Shown here: piece by piece, positions 16,649 through 26,404 of the stretch
How positions within the stretch are numbered: position 1 is the stretch's first letter
Layout of the letters: each line of letters starts with the position of its first letter
Notes under the pieces: generated by a model
What the model saw: the letters and a program-made list of their open reading frames with translations, nothing else
Told to the model about the DNA's origin: nothing
Databases searched by the model: none
DNA from: a virus
IMG/VR virus record: IMGVR_UViG_3300043137_000298
Span: 1-64,000 of that record
Length of the DNA stretch: 64,000 nt
Reading direction: 5' to 3' (one strand)
Program-made: the position numbers and the translations under genes

Positions 16649-18691
16649 ATGAACGAGAAAATTAACCAATTAATTTCAGAAACTAAGAATACACCAAGTG
16701 TACATATATCAAATAAAGACGGGTTTGATAAACTCATTTCTTCATTTAAAGTACTTAAACATCTACGAAAGAGTAGTTTTACATTTGAACCAATAGATGA
16801 AACTTCTATTAAAGAACTTATTAAGGAATTAAAAGAAGTAACAACATTTTGTTTAAAGAATCGTGTCACCATAGCAATTAAGATAGATGGCATGATTCAA
16901 TTTAGAACAATACTAAATCACTATAAATCGGATGCGTTGGATGATTTGGAAATTGAACATTCGTTATCTAATACGTTTTTTACAAAGTATGATGAACAAC
17001 GTATGAGAAAAGAAGAAATCCATAAAATAATGGATAACTTTAGATACGCTATAGCTAGAGCATATAATCTAGCAATTGGTAATCAATTTCCATTTGGCAT
17101 AAGACTTGATAGAGATTTTTCAGCATTAGAAGCTTACGATAGGTCAAATTTAACTGAATTTTCTATTATAAATCTATTATCACATTTAAACCAAACCCAT
17201 ACAAATCTTAATAAAGATAGTTTTGATAAAGCTAAAATTGATGTAGCAAAAGATTCTCTAAAAAAGAAAGATGTGGAGTATGTAATTGCCGAAATTAAAA
17301 AGACATTTCAAACCAGCTATCCAAAAGAATTAGATGTATTTTTAGAATCAATCAAAGATGAATCGGCATCATCTGAATTTAATATTTGTGATATTATTGG
17401 TAAAGATGGCATTGTTGATTTATTAGATAATTACGAAACTATACATATACGAATTGGTAACCATGATATTATTTCTGGTGAGCTTGAATCAATTAACAAT
17501 AGAAACAATCCTTGGACTAATATCAACTTTTTATATCAGCACATAATGAAATCAACTAATATTTCTTTTGTAGCTGAAGCAAAGTTGGCATTAAAAAATG
17601 ATGAGTATTCTGATGCTAGAAAATATTTTAAAGATTTAATTGATTTAGCTCCTGAATATTGTTTAGTTCCGGTGATTGCATATAATTATTTCAACGCTAG
17701 AGATTTCTCTACTAAAAACGATGACCGATTCGATAAGTATAAACAACTCGCAGATTTGATGGAAGGTAAGGATGTTGAGTTTTTAAAAGAAAAGTACGAA
17801 GGTATTGATAAAATTCCTGATTTCAAATACGAACTTACTAACGAATTTTATACAGCATCATCTATTGAAGCTTGGAAATTAACTAAGAAAAAACTAAGTA
17901 GATTGAAAGTTGTTTTGAAAAAACTAAAATCTCAAACTAAACAAACAGATGAGGTTAAGTTATTGGCACCATCCAAAATAGATGGTATCATATCTGACAA
18001 GTTTGGTTACAATAGTTTTGTAACACTTATACAACTATATGCTGGCAATGGTAAGACTATTAAAAACTCACCCGATAATGTTTCTAAATCAATAGAATTA
18101 TTTATGGAAACATATTTTGGAGATAAAGTTTTCACAGTTAGTGAAACAAAGAACGAATATGTTATTAAAGATGATGGGTTTTTAAAACTATTAACTGATA
18201 CCGATTCAGGTGGGTATAGTACATCTCATACTGGTAGAGCTGAATATTTTTTAACTGAAAAGTTATCTTCATTCAAAGAATCATATGAAGCATATGAGGG
18301 ATATATTGGTACTAATGATGAGATGAGGGATATACATATAGCAACCCTAAAACAAATTACAAAGTTAACCGAATTTGGTTGGTACGAAGATACAGTAAAT
18401 GGTAAGGTTGTTTATTGTGGTTGGAACGAAAAGGCGGAGCCGGTAAACGCTAGTTGGGAACATATTAATAATACTAATCAAACTACCGGAGCTATCAGAG
18501 CATTAGAAACAAATTCAGCTGATGGAGCAAAAACAAAAGCATTTAATACCATATCAAAGTATTATTCTTATATATTAGAACAACAAAGCGCACCTAAGAT
18601 TAAAAAGAAATATAAAGAAGAAGATGATTTGTTGAATGCTGAAATTAATCTTAAAAAGATTATTAAACATTTTAAACAACTTGGAGAATAA
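16649..18691 (+). CDS. Large hypothetical protein, 680 aa
   Basis: I recognise no family. The protein is soluble-looking, highly charged and mostly helical. About residues 305-335 (A-E-A-K-L-A-L-K-N-D-E-Y then L-A-P-E) read like a TPR-type helical pair, and the last 60 residues are a Lys/Glu-rich coiled-coil-like tail. Near residues 515-535 there is a Gly-rich loop (D-S-G-G-Y). No signal peptide or membrane segment is seen. It is first in the operon with a glycosyltransferase and the DNA polymerase, and its stop overlaps the next start by one base, so a replication-linked or DNA-glycosylation-linked job is possible but unproven. Confidence 0.65.
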   Translation: MNEKINQLISETKNTPSVHISNKDGFDKLISSFKVLKHLRKSSFTFEPIDETSIKELIKELKEVTTFCLKNRVTIAIKIDGMIQFRTILNHYKSDALDDLEIEHSLSNTFFTKYDEQRMRKEEIHKIMDNFRYAIARAYNLAIGNQFPFGIRLDRDFSALEAYDRSNLTEFSIINLLSHLNQTHTNLNKDSFDKAKIDVAKDSLKKKDVEYVIAEIKKTFQTSYPKELDVFLESIKDESASSEFNICDIIGKDGIVDLLDNYETIHIRIGNHDIISGELESINNRNNPWTNINFLYQHIMKSTNISFVAEAKLALKNDEYSDARKYFKDLIDLAPEYCLVPVIAYNYFNARDFSTKNDDRFDKYKQLADLMEGKDVEFLKEKYEGIDKIPDFKYELTNEFYTASSIEAWKLTKKKLSRLKVVLKKLKSQTKQTDEVKLLAPSKIDGIISDKFGYNSFVTLIQLYAGNGKTIKNSPDNVSKSIELFMETYFGDKVFTVSETKNEYVIKDDGFLKLLTDTDSGGYSTSHTGRAEYFLTEKLSSFKESYEAYEGYIGTNDEMRDIHIATLKQITKLTEFGWYEDTVNGKVVYCGWNEKAEPVNASWEHINNTNQTTGAIRALETNSADGAKTKAFNTISKYYSYILEQQSAPKIKKKYKEEDDLLNAEINLKKIIKHFKQLGE

Positions 18692-19803
18692 TGGCATTTT
18701 GGGAAAGTATAGATTATAATAAAGCAAGAAAAGTGTTAGTGATACCAAATATCACTAACTCTGGAAATATCGAAAAAGATTCTTTTGTGGATGTTATATA
18801 CAATCACATCAAAGCATTGGAATCGGAGGGTGAATTCTTTTGGAACATCATATTACCACAGCCTGTAAAGAAATTGAATTTGATAAATGTGAAACAACAC
18901 ATCTTATCATTTTCAGGCGATATGATTAAAATGAGAACATATCCACCCGATATGAATCGTTTGTTGGAAACATTAGAATATGATGTAATATATTCTCATT
19001 TGCCTGATTGGCCGCAAGTTGGCAGATATAAGAACGATTTCAAAACCAATGTAATTGGATATTGCCATTGGTGGGAAATGAAATCTTGCAATGCAGAAGA
19101 TAGAAAAAACAAATGGAGATGGATGCCGATTGAACTTTTGGGTGTATCTCAAATGGAAACTTGCTTCCTAAATACGCAAGAACAAAAAGATAGAGTTTTA
19201 GAAGAAGCAAAATTATGGTTCAATGATTTGTTTATTAAAAAATTAAGTAGTATATTAGTAGTGTGGAATTTAGGAATAGATGTTACAAAAATTATCGAAT
19301 CGCCTAAACCAAAAGAAAAAGTTATTGTATTCAATCATAGAGCAGCTGCATACAAAGGATATCCATCATTTATTAAGTTGATGGAAGAGTATAGAGGACG
19401 TAGGCAAGATTTCAAAGTTTGGGTGCCTCAATTGGATGGTAAGCCTGAATTTAGTTGGATTGATAATACCAAAGTAGCTAAGCACGATTACTATAAAAAA
19501 CTACAATCTTGCTCCGTTGGAATTCAAATGAGGCAGACTAATTATGGTTGGAGTGTAGCGGCTACCGATTGTATGATGAATGGAACTCCTATGATATTTC
19601 AGGAATCAGATTGTTACAAAGAGATAGACCCGAATGGGTTGTTCTTTAAATATAAAAAGGATTTGTTTGATATGCTTGATAAGATATTAGATGATAAGAA
19701 TCATAGATTAGAATTATCAACAAAGGCAATTGAAAGAGCAAAGGAACTATCTGAAAACGATAGTAGGATGATTAAAATATTAAACGAAAAACTAAGAGCT
19801 TAA
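18691..19803 (+). CDS. GT-B fold glycosyltransferase
   Basis: 370 residues. The C-terminal half has the GT4/GT-B layout: a V-F-N-H-R strand near residue 213, K-G-Y-P-S near 221, then Q-S-C-S-V-G-I-Q-M-R near 271 and a nucleotide-sugar-binding end with A-A-T-D-C-M-M-N-G-T-P and an acidic residue nearby. It transfers a sugar from a nucleotide-sugar donor; the acceptor is unknown. Its place between two DNA-linked genes, with one-base overlaps on both sides and away from the main sugar cluster, makes DNA glycosylation (as by T4 glucosyltransferases) a reasonable alternative to a surface-glycan role. Confidence 0.72.
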   Translation: MAFWESIDYNKARKVLVIPNITNSGNIEKDSFVDVIYNHIKALESEGEFFWNIILPQPVKKLNLINVKQHILSFSGDMIKMRTYPPDMNRLLETLEYDVIYSHLPDWPQVGRYKNDFKTNVIGYCHWWEMKSCNAEDRKNKWRWMPIELLGVSQMETCFLNTQEQKDRVLEEAKLWFNDLFIKKLSSILVVWNLGIDVTKIIESPKPKEKVIVFNHRAAAYKGYPSFIKLMEEYRGRRQDFKVWVPQLDGKPEFSWIDNTKVAKHDYYKKLQSCSVGIQMRQTNYGWSVAATDCMMNGTPMIFQESDCYKEIDPNGLFFKYKKDLFDMLDKILDDKNHRLELSTKAIERAKELSENDSRMIKILNEKLRA

Positions 19804-22364
19804 TGTATCAAAACATTTATTACGAAAGACAGAAGAATTTAATCCATCTATGGGATGATAAAAGTGGATATCAAACTTTCCCATATCGAAAGTATGCATA
19901 CAAACGAGATGCACATGGTGAGTATCTTTCTATGTATGGAGATAAACTAACCAAAATTGGTAAATGGGAAAAGGAAGATGCCGAAGATTTATTTGAATCA
20001 GATGTTCCAGAAACAACGAGAGTTTTAGTAGATATATACGATAATGATTTACCATCAAAAGGACATAGAGTTCTCACATTCGATATTGAGGTAGAAATGA
20101 TATCAGGTCTACCATCTACAAAAGATGCAAAGAATGAAATTACAGCAATTGCGGCTCACGATGGAGCAACGAAGTTGTATGATGTATTTGTATTGGATAA
20201 AGAAAGAAAGGTAAAAAACAAAGCTAAAAACTTCAATAAAGATGGTAGAGAGGTTACGCTTCATATATTTGATAACGAACGAAACCTATTACAGGCATTC
20301 CTTAATTACTATGAAGAAATCAATCCAACCATTTTGACTGGATGGAACATCGATTTCTTTGATATTCCATATTTGTATAACCGACTAAAGAATGTATGTG
20401 GTGAGGGCAACGCTAAACGATTATCACCAATTGGACAAGCATTCTGGTCTCCATATAGAGAGAAATTTAGTTTTGGCGGTGTAGCTATTTTGGATTACAT
20501 CAATCTATATAAAACTTACACATATACATTAGAAGCATCTTATACTCTAAACTACATTGCTACCAAAGAGTTGGGTAGAGGTAAGATTGAGTACGAAGGA
20601 AGTTTGGATGATTTATTCGAAAATGATTTAGAAAAATTTATTGAATACAACATTGTCGATGTGGATTTAGTTGTATCGATGGATGAGAAACTTCAATTTA
20701 TTGAATTATGTAGAGCAGTTTGTCACGCTGGATTTGTTCCATATGAAGATTACATCTACTCATCCAAATGGTTAGAAGGAGCTTGTTTGGGGTATCTTAA
20801 AAAGAAAGGATTAGTTGCAACCAATAAGCCAAAAGATAGAAAGGAAAGAATGCAGGCTCTTAGGGATAATAACCAAGAGAAGTTTATTGGAGCATATGTA
20901 AAAGAACCAATTGTTGGTAAGTATGATTGGATTTATGATTTGGACTTAACATCGCTATATCCATCAATCATTATGACCTTAAATATCAGTCCCGAAACCA
21001 AAGTTGGTAAGATTGAAAATTGGGATGCAGAAGCCAATATTAGAGGATTGGATACGACATATAAGTTAGTGGGTAAGGATGGTGATACATACGAATATAC
21101 GACTCAGGAATTGAAAGAAGTTATTGCCGATAGTAATTTGGGTGTAGCTGCAAATGGGGTTCTATATACACAGGATAAGAAAGGTCTTATCGCTGATATT
21201 TTAAATGATTGGTTTGAAAAGCGTGTTGAGTTTAGAAAATTAGAAAAAAAATATGGTGAAGCGGGTGATACGGAAAAATATGACTTTTATGCTAAGAGGC
21301 AGCTTGTTCAAAAGATTCTTCTTAACTCTATGTATGGTGTTCTTGGTCTTCCCGCCTTTCGGTTTTACGATATTGATAATGCAGAGGCAGTTACGGTTAC
21401 GGGCCAAACTGTTATTAAGAAAACGGCAGAAATGGCAAATAGAAAATATTGGAAAGAATTAGGAACGACTGACGACTATAATGTTTACATTGATACCGAT
21501 TCAATCTATATGATGGCAGAACCATTGGTAAAACATAGATACCCAGAATATAAAACATTTGATGAAAAGAGGATGGCAGTTGAGGTGGATAATATCGCAA
21601 CCGAAACCCAAACATTCTTAAATACATTCTACGATATGTTAGCCGAAAGATTCTTTTTTATTCCAAAAGAAAATCATAGATTTGAAATTAAGAAAGAATA
21701 TATCAGTAAAGCCGGATTTTGGGTAGCAAAGAAACGATATGCACAATGGATGGTATTAAAGAATGGTATTCCGTGTGATAAGTTAGATGTTAAAGGATTA
21801 GATGTAGTTCGCTCATCATTCCCCAAAGCATTTCAGGACCAAATGAGTGGTATGTTGAAAGATATTCTAATGGGTAAGGGTAATGAATACGTTGATACAA
21901 AACTATTGGCATTCAAAGCTAGTATGATTAACCTTCCGGTTAATAAAATAGCAAAGGGTGGAGCAATCAAAGAGTTGAGTAAGTATGATAATGGTAGTTG
22001 GAGAAAAGATGGTGGTGAATCGATTGCCTCCTTTGAAAAAGGAACTCCCGCTCACGTTAAAGCTGGAATCACTTATAATCGATTATTGAAATTCTTTAAT
22101 GCACCATATAAGCACGAACCAATTAGAGATGGAGATAAAGTAAAGTGGGTATATCTTAAAAATAATCCATTGGGATTAGATACCGTAGCATTTAAAGATT
22201 ACAATGACCCTAAAGAAATTATGGATTTCGTAGAACAATACATCGATAGAGATAAATTATATGTTTCGGATATGGAAAATAAGGTAGATGATTTCTATAC
22301 CGCACTTAAATGGCAAAAGGCTTCAACCGAAGCATTAACTGCCAAAAAGTTTTTCTCATTTTAA
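19803..22364 (+). CDS. gp43: Family B replicative DNA polymerase (T4 gp43-like)
   Basis: 853 residues, close to T4 gp43 (898). Exonuclease motifs: F-D-I-E near residue 91, N-I-D-F-F-D near 181 and Y-N-I-V-D near 281. Polymerase motifs: D-L-T-S-L-Y-P-S-I near 380 (motif A), K-I-L-L-N-S-M-Y-G near 504 (motif B), D-T-D-S near 563 (motif C) and K-K-R-Y-A near 643. All catalytic residues are kept, so polymerase and 3'-5' proofreading should both be active. The C-terminus ends in K-K-F-F-S-F, suited to clamp binding. The clamp gene follows behind its own promoter. Confidence 0.95.
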   Translation: MYQNIYYERQKNLIHLWDDKSGYQTFPYRKYAYKRDAHGEYLSMYGDKLTKIGKWEKEDAEDLFESDVPETTRVLVDIYDNDLPSKGHRVLTFDIEVEMISGLPSTKDAKNEITAIAAHDGATKLYDVFVLDKERKVKNKAKNFNKDGREVTLHIFDNERNLLQAFLNYYEEINPTILTGWNIDFFDIPYLYNRLKNVCGEGNAKRLSPIGQAFWSPYREKFSFGGVAILDYINLYKTYTYTLEASYTLNYIATKELGRGKIEYEGSLDDLFENDLEKFIEYNIVDVDLVVSMDEKLQFIELCRAVCHAGFVPYEDYIYSSKWLEGACLGYLKKKGLVATNKPKDRKERMQALRDNNQEKFIGAYVKEPIVGKYDWIYDLDLTSLYPSIIMTLNISPETKVGKIENWDAEANIRGLDTTYKLVGKDGDTYEYTTQELKEVIADSNLGVAANGVLYTQDKKGLIADILNDWFEKRVEFRKLEKKYGEAGDTEKYDFYAKRQLVQKILLNSMYGVLGLPAFRFYDIDNAEAVTVTGQTVIKKTAEMANRKYWKELGTTDDYNVYIDTDSIYMMAEPLVKHRYPEYKTFDEKRMAVEVDNIATETQTFLNTFYDMLAERFFFIPKENHRFEIKKEYISKAGFWVAKKRYAQWMVLKNGIPCDKLDVKGLDVVRSSFPKAFQDQMSGMLKDILMGKGNEYVDTKLLAFKASMINLPVNKIAKGGAIKELSKYDNGSWRKDGGESIASFEKGTPAHVKAGITYNRLLKFFNAPYKHEPIRDGDKVKWVYLKNNPLGLDTVAFKDYNDPKEIMDFVEQYIDRDKLYVSDMENKVDDFYTALKWQKASTEALTAKKFFSF

Positions 22365-22396
22365 TTTGGAACATTCAAAATATTTCCTTATATTTA
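22365..22396 (+). promoter_or_regulatory. Bacteroidetes-type promoter for the clamp operon
   Basis: TTTG at 22365-22368 immediately after the polymerase stop, a 20-base spacer and TATATTTA at 22389-22396, with a 32-base A-rich leader to the ATG at 22429. Confidence 0.72.
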
Positions 22397-22428
22397 CAAC
22401 AATAAAAATAAAATTTAAAAATTAGATT

Positions 22429-23142
22429 ATGAACAAACAAAATTTACAAAGATTCATTCAGAAGTATTCACTAGGTGGAGTTATTGAATCAGTAGCATGG
22501 AACGCAGAAGGAAACAAATTATCTGTACGTTTCATTTCGGATGACAAAACTATGTTAGGTGAAGTGGATTTTAATGGCTTTACATCAAAACCATTCAATG
22601 TTGGTATTTACACTACATCATTGTTAAAAAATTTATTAGGTATTTTGGATAACGACTTATCCTTAAATGTTGATATGGTTGGCGATAGAGCAACTGTATT
22701 AAAGTTGAATTCAGATGAAACTGAAACTTCGTATCAATTAGCAGATTTGGGTGTAATTCCCGTTGTACCAGATTTGAAGCAAATGCCTGAATTCGGTATT
22801 AGTATTGAAATGGCATCTACTATGATTGATAAGTTTATCAAAGCAAAAGGTGCATTATCGGATATCGATACATTCACTGTATTCACCGAAGGTGGTGATT
22901 TAAAAATGGCAATTGGTTATTCAACTATTTCTACCAATAGAGTAACATTCACTTGTGAAAAAGGTTACGCTGGTGAAGTTAAACCAATTTCATTCTCTGC
23001 TAAGTATCTTAAAGAAATCTTAACGGCTAACAAAGAAGCAACATCGGCTAAACTTAATGTATCAGCAGATGGGTTAGCACACGTTGAATTCATTATTGAT
23101 GAGTTCGTATGTAAATATTATTTAGTAGAAATCTCAAATTAA
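22429..23142 (+). CDS. gp45: Sliding clamp (gp45-like)
   Basis: 237 residues, the length of T4 gp45 (228). It tethers the polymerase to DNA and in T4 also activates late transcription. Evidence is the two-domain beta pattern, the middle V-P-D-L-K-Q-M-P linker near residue 112, a C-terminal Y-L-V-E-I-S strand, and the fixed T4-type gene order with the loader genes downstream. Own promoter allows more clamp than loader. Confidence 0.88.
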   Translation: MNKQNLQRFIQKYSLGGVIESVAWNAEGNKLSVRFISDDKTMLGEVDFNGFTSKPFNVGIYTTSLLKNLLGILDNDLSLNVDMVGDRATVLKLNSDETETSYQLADLGVIPVVPDLKQMPEFGISIEMASTMIDKFIKAKGALSDIDTFTVFTEGGDLKMAIGYSTISTNRVTFTCEKGYAGEVKPISFSAKYLKEILTANKEATSAKLNVSADGLAHVEFIIDEFVCKYYLVEISN

Positions 23143-23147
23143 TAAAA

Positions 23148-23450
23148 ATGAAAAAAGAATTAGAAGTATTCCCAAATGAGGAATTACAAGCGCAAGGTAG
23201 TGTTGAATTACCAGAAGAAAAGAAAATCGTAGATGCTGAATGGTGTTTTCAATTTTTCAACAATGAACCAGTAGTTTTTGCATTCTCAAATGAAGGCGAA
23301 AATGCGTTACCATTACAAATGCAAATCGAGCCAATCGAAGGACAGGGATTAAATTTCCAACAAAATGGAATGGTATTTAAAATGTTTCCAAGACCAATTT
23401 CTGAAGAAACAAAATTAGAAAGAAAAAAAGAAAATGAAAGTAAAGCTTAA
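23148..23450 (+). CDS. Hypothetical protein between clamp and dUTPase
   Basis: 100 residues, acidic, with a beta-rich centre (W-C-F-Q-F-F and P-V-V-F-A-F-S near residues 33-48) and a charged Lys/Glu tail. No recognised family, signal peptide or membrane segment. Starts 5 bases after the clamp and overlaps dut by 17 bases, so it is translated with replication genes. Confidence 0.55.
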   Translation: MKKELEVFPNEELQAQGSVELPEEKKIVDAEWCFQFFNNEPVVFAFSNEGENALPLQMQIEPIEGQGLNFQQNGMVFKMFPRPISEETKLERKKENESKA

Positions 23451-23859
23451 AAAATTACATTCCGATGCCACTATCCCCACATATGCAAAAAGTGGGGATG
23501 CTGGTATGGATTTAGTAGCAACTAAAATTATATCCAATACAACATTTGATATTACCTATGGAACTGATATTGCATTGGAAATTCCCGAAGGATTTGTAGG
23601 ATTAGTATTTCCTCGTTCATCAATTAGGAAGTATGAATTAATATTATCAAATTCAGTTGGTGTAATTGATAGTGGATATAGAGGAGAAATCCAAGCTACA
23701 TTTAAAAAAGAAAACGGATTAGATTCCCTTGCATATAAAGTAGGTGATAGGATTTGTCAAATTATGATTATCCCTCACCCAACTATTGAATTTGAAGAAG
23801 TAAATGAATTAAATAACACCGAAAGAGGCGAAGGCGGATTCGGTTCAACAGGAAAATAA
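23434..23859 (+). CDS. dut: dUTPase
   Basis: Hydrolyses dUTP to dUMP and pyrophosphate, keeping uracil out of DNA and feeding thymidylate synthase. All five family motifs are present in 141 residues: S-G-D-A-G-M-D-L near residue 20, P-R-S-S near 61, G-V-I-D-S-G-Y-R-G near 76-84, R-I-C-Q near 108 and the C-terminal R-G-E-G-G-F-G-S-T-G. Trimeric type. Overlaps the preceding gene by 17 bases. Confidence 0.95.
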   Translation: MKVKLKKLHSDATIPTYAKSGDAGMDLVATKIISNTTFDITYGTDIALEIPEGFVGLVFPRSSIRKYELILSNSVGVIDSGYRGEIQATFKKENGLDSLAYKVGDRICQIMIIPHPTIEFEEVNELNNTERGEGGFGSTGK

Positions 23860-23865
23860 TATAAT

Positions 23866-24813
23866 ATGAGCTTTTTCGCAAACGATATTAATAAAAGAGA
23901 GCATAGCTTGTGGGTTGAAAAGTACCGCCCACAAACTCTTGCCGATTATGTTGGTAATGATACCATCAAAGAAACAATCCAACAATATTTGGATAATAAC
24001 GATATCCCTCACTTATTACTTTATGGTAAGGCGGGTACGGGTAAAACTACATTAGCAAAGTTAATCGTAAACACAATTAAATGTGACCATATGATTATCA
24101 ACGCATCGGATGAAAATAATGTCGATACCGTTCGTAACAAAGTAAAAGGATTCGCTTCATCAGTAGGTTTCGCTGGATTTAAAGTTGTAATTTTGGATGA
24201 GTTTGATTATATGACTCCAAATGCGCAGGCAATTCTTCGTAACTTAATGGAAACATTCAGTAAACATTGTAGATTCATTTTGACTTGTAATTACATTGAA
24301 AAGATTATTGACCCGATTCAAAGTAGATGTCAATCATTTGCCATTACACCTCCAACTAAAAAGGATGTGGCAATTCAGGCGAGTAAGATATTAGATGCAG
24401 AAAAGATTACATATGATATTAAGAATGTAGCTGATATTGTAAGTTCATATTATCCTGATATTCGTAGAATCTTAAATACTTGCCAACTACAATCGGCAAA
24501 AGGTGAATTGAAAGTAGACCATGCAATTATGGTTGAATCCAATTTTCAAAGTAAGTTAATTGAACTACTTAAATCATCAAATGATAAACGAAATCTATTC
24601 ATAAATATTAGACAAGCAGTTGCTGATAATAGATTAAATGATTATTCAGAAATGTATTCTATGTTATATGATAAGGTAGATGATTACGCTTCCGGAAATA
24701 CGGCAAATGTGATACTCACCATAGCAGATGGATTATCAAAAGATGCTTTAGTAGTAGATAAAGAAATAGTGTTTATGAGCACAATTATTCAAATTTTAAA
24801 TATTATAAAATGA
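23866..24813 (+). CDS. gp44: Clamp loader large subunit (gp44-like AAA+)
   Basis: 315 residues, as T4 gp44 (319). W-V-E-K-Y-R-P near residue 15, Walker A G-K-A-G-T-G-K-T at about 52-59, Walker B L-D-E-F-D at about 108-112 (D-E-F-D instead of the D-E-A-D box), and arginine-finger S-R-C near 152-154. Opens the gp45 clamp with ATP. Overlaps the next gene by 4 bases (ATGA). Confidence 0.93.
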   Translation: MSFFANDINKREHSLWVEKYRPQTLADYVGNDTIKETIQQYLDNNDIPHLLLYGKAGTGKTTLAKLIVNTIKCDHMIINASDENNVDTVRNKVKGFASSVGFAGFKVVILDEFDYMTPNAQAILRNLMETFSKHCRFILTCNYIEKIIDPIQSRCQSFAITPPTKKDVAIQASKILDAEKITYDIKNVADIVSSYYPDIRRILNTCQLQSAKGELKVDHAIMVESNFQSKLIELLKSSNDKRNLFINIRQAVADNRLNDYSEMYSMLYDKVDDYASGNTANVILTIADGLSKDALVVDKEIVFMSTIIQILNIIK

Positions 24814-25049
24814 TAAACGAACAATTTCAACAACCGCAAATTGATTTAAAAGATACGCGAGATGTTGCTTGCGAATGTGGTAATGTTATTTTTATGCCAG
24901 GATTTAGATTTCGCAAGGCTTCTAAGTTATTAACGGGTGGAGATAAAGATACTATTATGCCATTTGAAGCATTCTTATGTACAAATTGTGGTAAACCATT
25001 GCAAGAGTTTTTACCCGATGAATTGAAAACTACAAACGAAGAAAAATAA
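24810..25049 (+). CDS. Small zinc-ribbon protein in the clamp-loader operon
   Basis: 79 residues with two Cys pairs, C-E-C-G near residue 21 and C-T-N-C-G near 56, which together can bind one zinc. It lies between the loader genes with 4-base and 1-base overlaps. No function is recognised; a link to replication or late transcription through the clamp is suggested only by position. Confidence 0.65.
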   Translation: MINEQFQQPQIDLKDTRDVACECGNVIFMPGFRFRKASKLLTGGDKDTIMPFEAFLCTNCGKPLQEFLPDELKTTNEEK

Positions 25050-25501
25050 TGGCAGCTAAAAAGTTATTCGACCATCTTAATGCAATTACGGCGGAACAAG
25101 ACCCAAACTATTTCGATAAGTTATCGGAGGAGGATTTAAAATCGTGGAGTAACTTTATGATTAATCGATTCCTATCTATGAAGCCGGAATGGGTTGAGCT
25201 AGTTGCATCATTATTACCCCTAACACAAACTCTTCAACCAAAAGAGATGTACAAATTGTATATTAGCGTTTTACCAAAAGGTAAGCAGTATTTAAAATAT
25301 ACAAAAGGTAAATCCGAAGATAAGTATGAGGAATTTTTAGTAGAATTAGTTAAGAAAGATTATTCGGTACCGGAATCGCAAGCATTGGAATATATAGATA
25401 TTCTCTACTCAACTAGAGAAGGTAGAGAAAATATCAAATATATATGTGAAATATATGGTATAGAGAAAAAACAAATTACGAAACTTAAATTAAAGATATA
25501 A
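25049..25501 (+). CDS. gp62: Clamp loader small subunit (gp62-like)
   Basis: 150 residues, all-alpha. Recognised from L-F-D-H-L-N at the start, F-M-I-N-R-F-L-S-M near residues 35-43, L-P-K-G-K-Q-Y-L-K-Y near 89-98 and the place right behind gp44. It forms the loader with gp44 subunits. T4 gp62 is somewhat longer (187). The divergence of this family keeps the call below certainty. Confidence 0.82.
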   Translation: MAAKKLFDHLNAITAEQDPNYFDKLSEEDLKSWSNFMINRFLSMKPEWVELVASLLPLTQTLQPKEMYKLYISVLPKGKQYLKYTKGKSEDKYEEFLVELVKKDYSVPESQALEYIDILYSTREGRENIKYICEIYGIEKKQITKLKLKI

Positions 25502-25504
25502 TTC

Positions 25505-25536
25505 TTTGGTTTATTCAAATAAAATTCGTATATTTG
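25505..25536 (+). promoter_or_regulatory. Bacteroidetes-type promoter, leaderless arrangement
   Basis: TTTG at 25505-25508, a 20-base spacer and TATATTTG at 25529-25536. The ATG at 25541 lies 4 bases after the box. It is the only strong promoter seen before the long sugar-gene run to 37030. Confidence 0.78.
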
Positions 25537-25540
25537 TTAT

Positions 25541-26404
25541 ATGGCTAGAGTATCATTTTCCCAATATAGTATGTGGAGCAGTTGCCCACTACAATACAAA
25601 TTATCCTACATAGATGATTTAAGACAATCATCATCCAATATACATTCTGTATTTGGTTCAGCAATGCATGAGACATTGCAGGAATATTTAAGTAGATGCC
25701 TTCGTATCTCCAAATCACAAGCTGATAAGGGAATGGATACGAAGGCTTTTCTTAAAGAAAAGATGAGAGAGTTCTTTATCAAAGAATCCGATGATGGCAA
25801 AGACCCAATATGTTCTAAAGAAGAATTAGTAGAATTCTTAGAAGATGGGTATCTTATATTGGATTACTTCCAAAAACCCAAAAACTTTAATAATTTCTTT
25901 TCGTTAAAAGATGATGAATTAGTTGCAATTGAGCAAGTAATTAATACTAAGATAGCGGAAAATGTACAATTTTTGGGTTTCATCGATTTTATTGTTAGAA
26001 GTAAAACTACTGGCAAATATCGTATTACCGATTTCAAAACATCCACAAAGGGGTGGAGTAAATATCAGAAATCAGACCCAATAAAAAACACACAAATATT
26101 ATTGTATAAGAAATTCTATGCAGAAATGCTGAAAATTTCGGAGGATATGATTGAAGTAGAATTTATTATACTAAAACGTAAAGTATCCGAAACGGCTGAC
26201 TTTCATATTCCCCGTATTAGTAGACACATACCCGCTAGTGGTAAGCCATCTATGAATAAAGCGTGGAGAGGGTTTACCGAATTCGTAGATAGTGTATTTA
26301 ATGCGGATGGTTCATATAGAACCGATGTGGAATATCCAAAGAGGCCATCCAAACTTTGCCCTTGGTGTGAATTTAAACAAAGAGGAATTTGTGATGGAAA
26401 ATAA
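25541..26404 (+). CDS. PD-(D/E)XK nuclease with Fe-S cysteines (Cas4/RecB-like)
   Basis: 287 residues. G-S-A-M-H-E near 41 is the RecB-type His/Glu helix, G-F-I-D near 146-149 gives the motif II Asp, and D-F-K-T-S near 165 gives the D-x-K catalytic core. One Cys near residue 15 and a C-terminal C-P-W-C then C cluster (about 273-284) match the 4Fe-4S arrangement of Cas4 and AddB. Such phage nucleases degrade or process DNA ends in recombination; there are no CRISPR genes nearby. Last gene of the replication block by function, but it has its own promoter. Confidence 0.85.
   Translation: MARVSFSQYSMWSSCPLQYKLSYIDDLRQSSSNIHSVFGSAMHETLQEYLSRCLRISKSQADKGMDTKAFLKEKMREFFIKESDDGKDPICSKEELVEFLEDGYLILDYFQKPKNFNNFFSLKDDELVAIEQVINTKIAENVQFLGFIDFIVRSKTTGKYRITDFKTSTKGWSKYQKSDPIKNTQILLYKKFYAEMLKISEDMIEVEFIILKRKVSETADFHIPRISRHIPASGKPSMNKAWRGFTEFVDSVFNADGSYRTDVEYPKRPSKLCPWCEFKQRGICDGK

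Noticed and set aside
25541-26404. A CRISPR-type Cas4 role for the Fe-S nuclease
   Set aside because: There is no Cas1, Cas2 or array in the window, and phage replication clusters often carry such nucleases.
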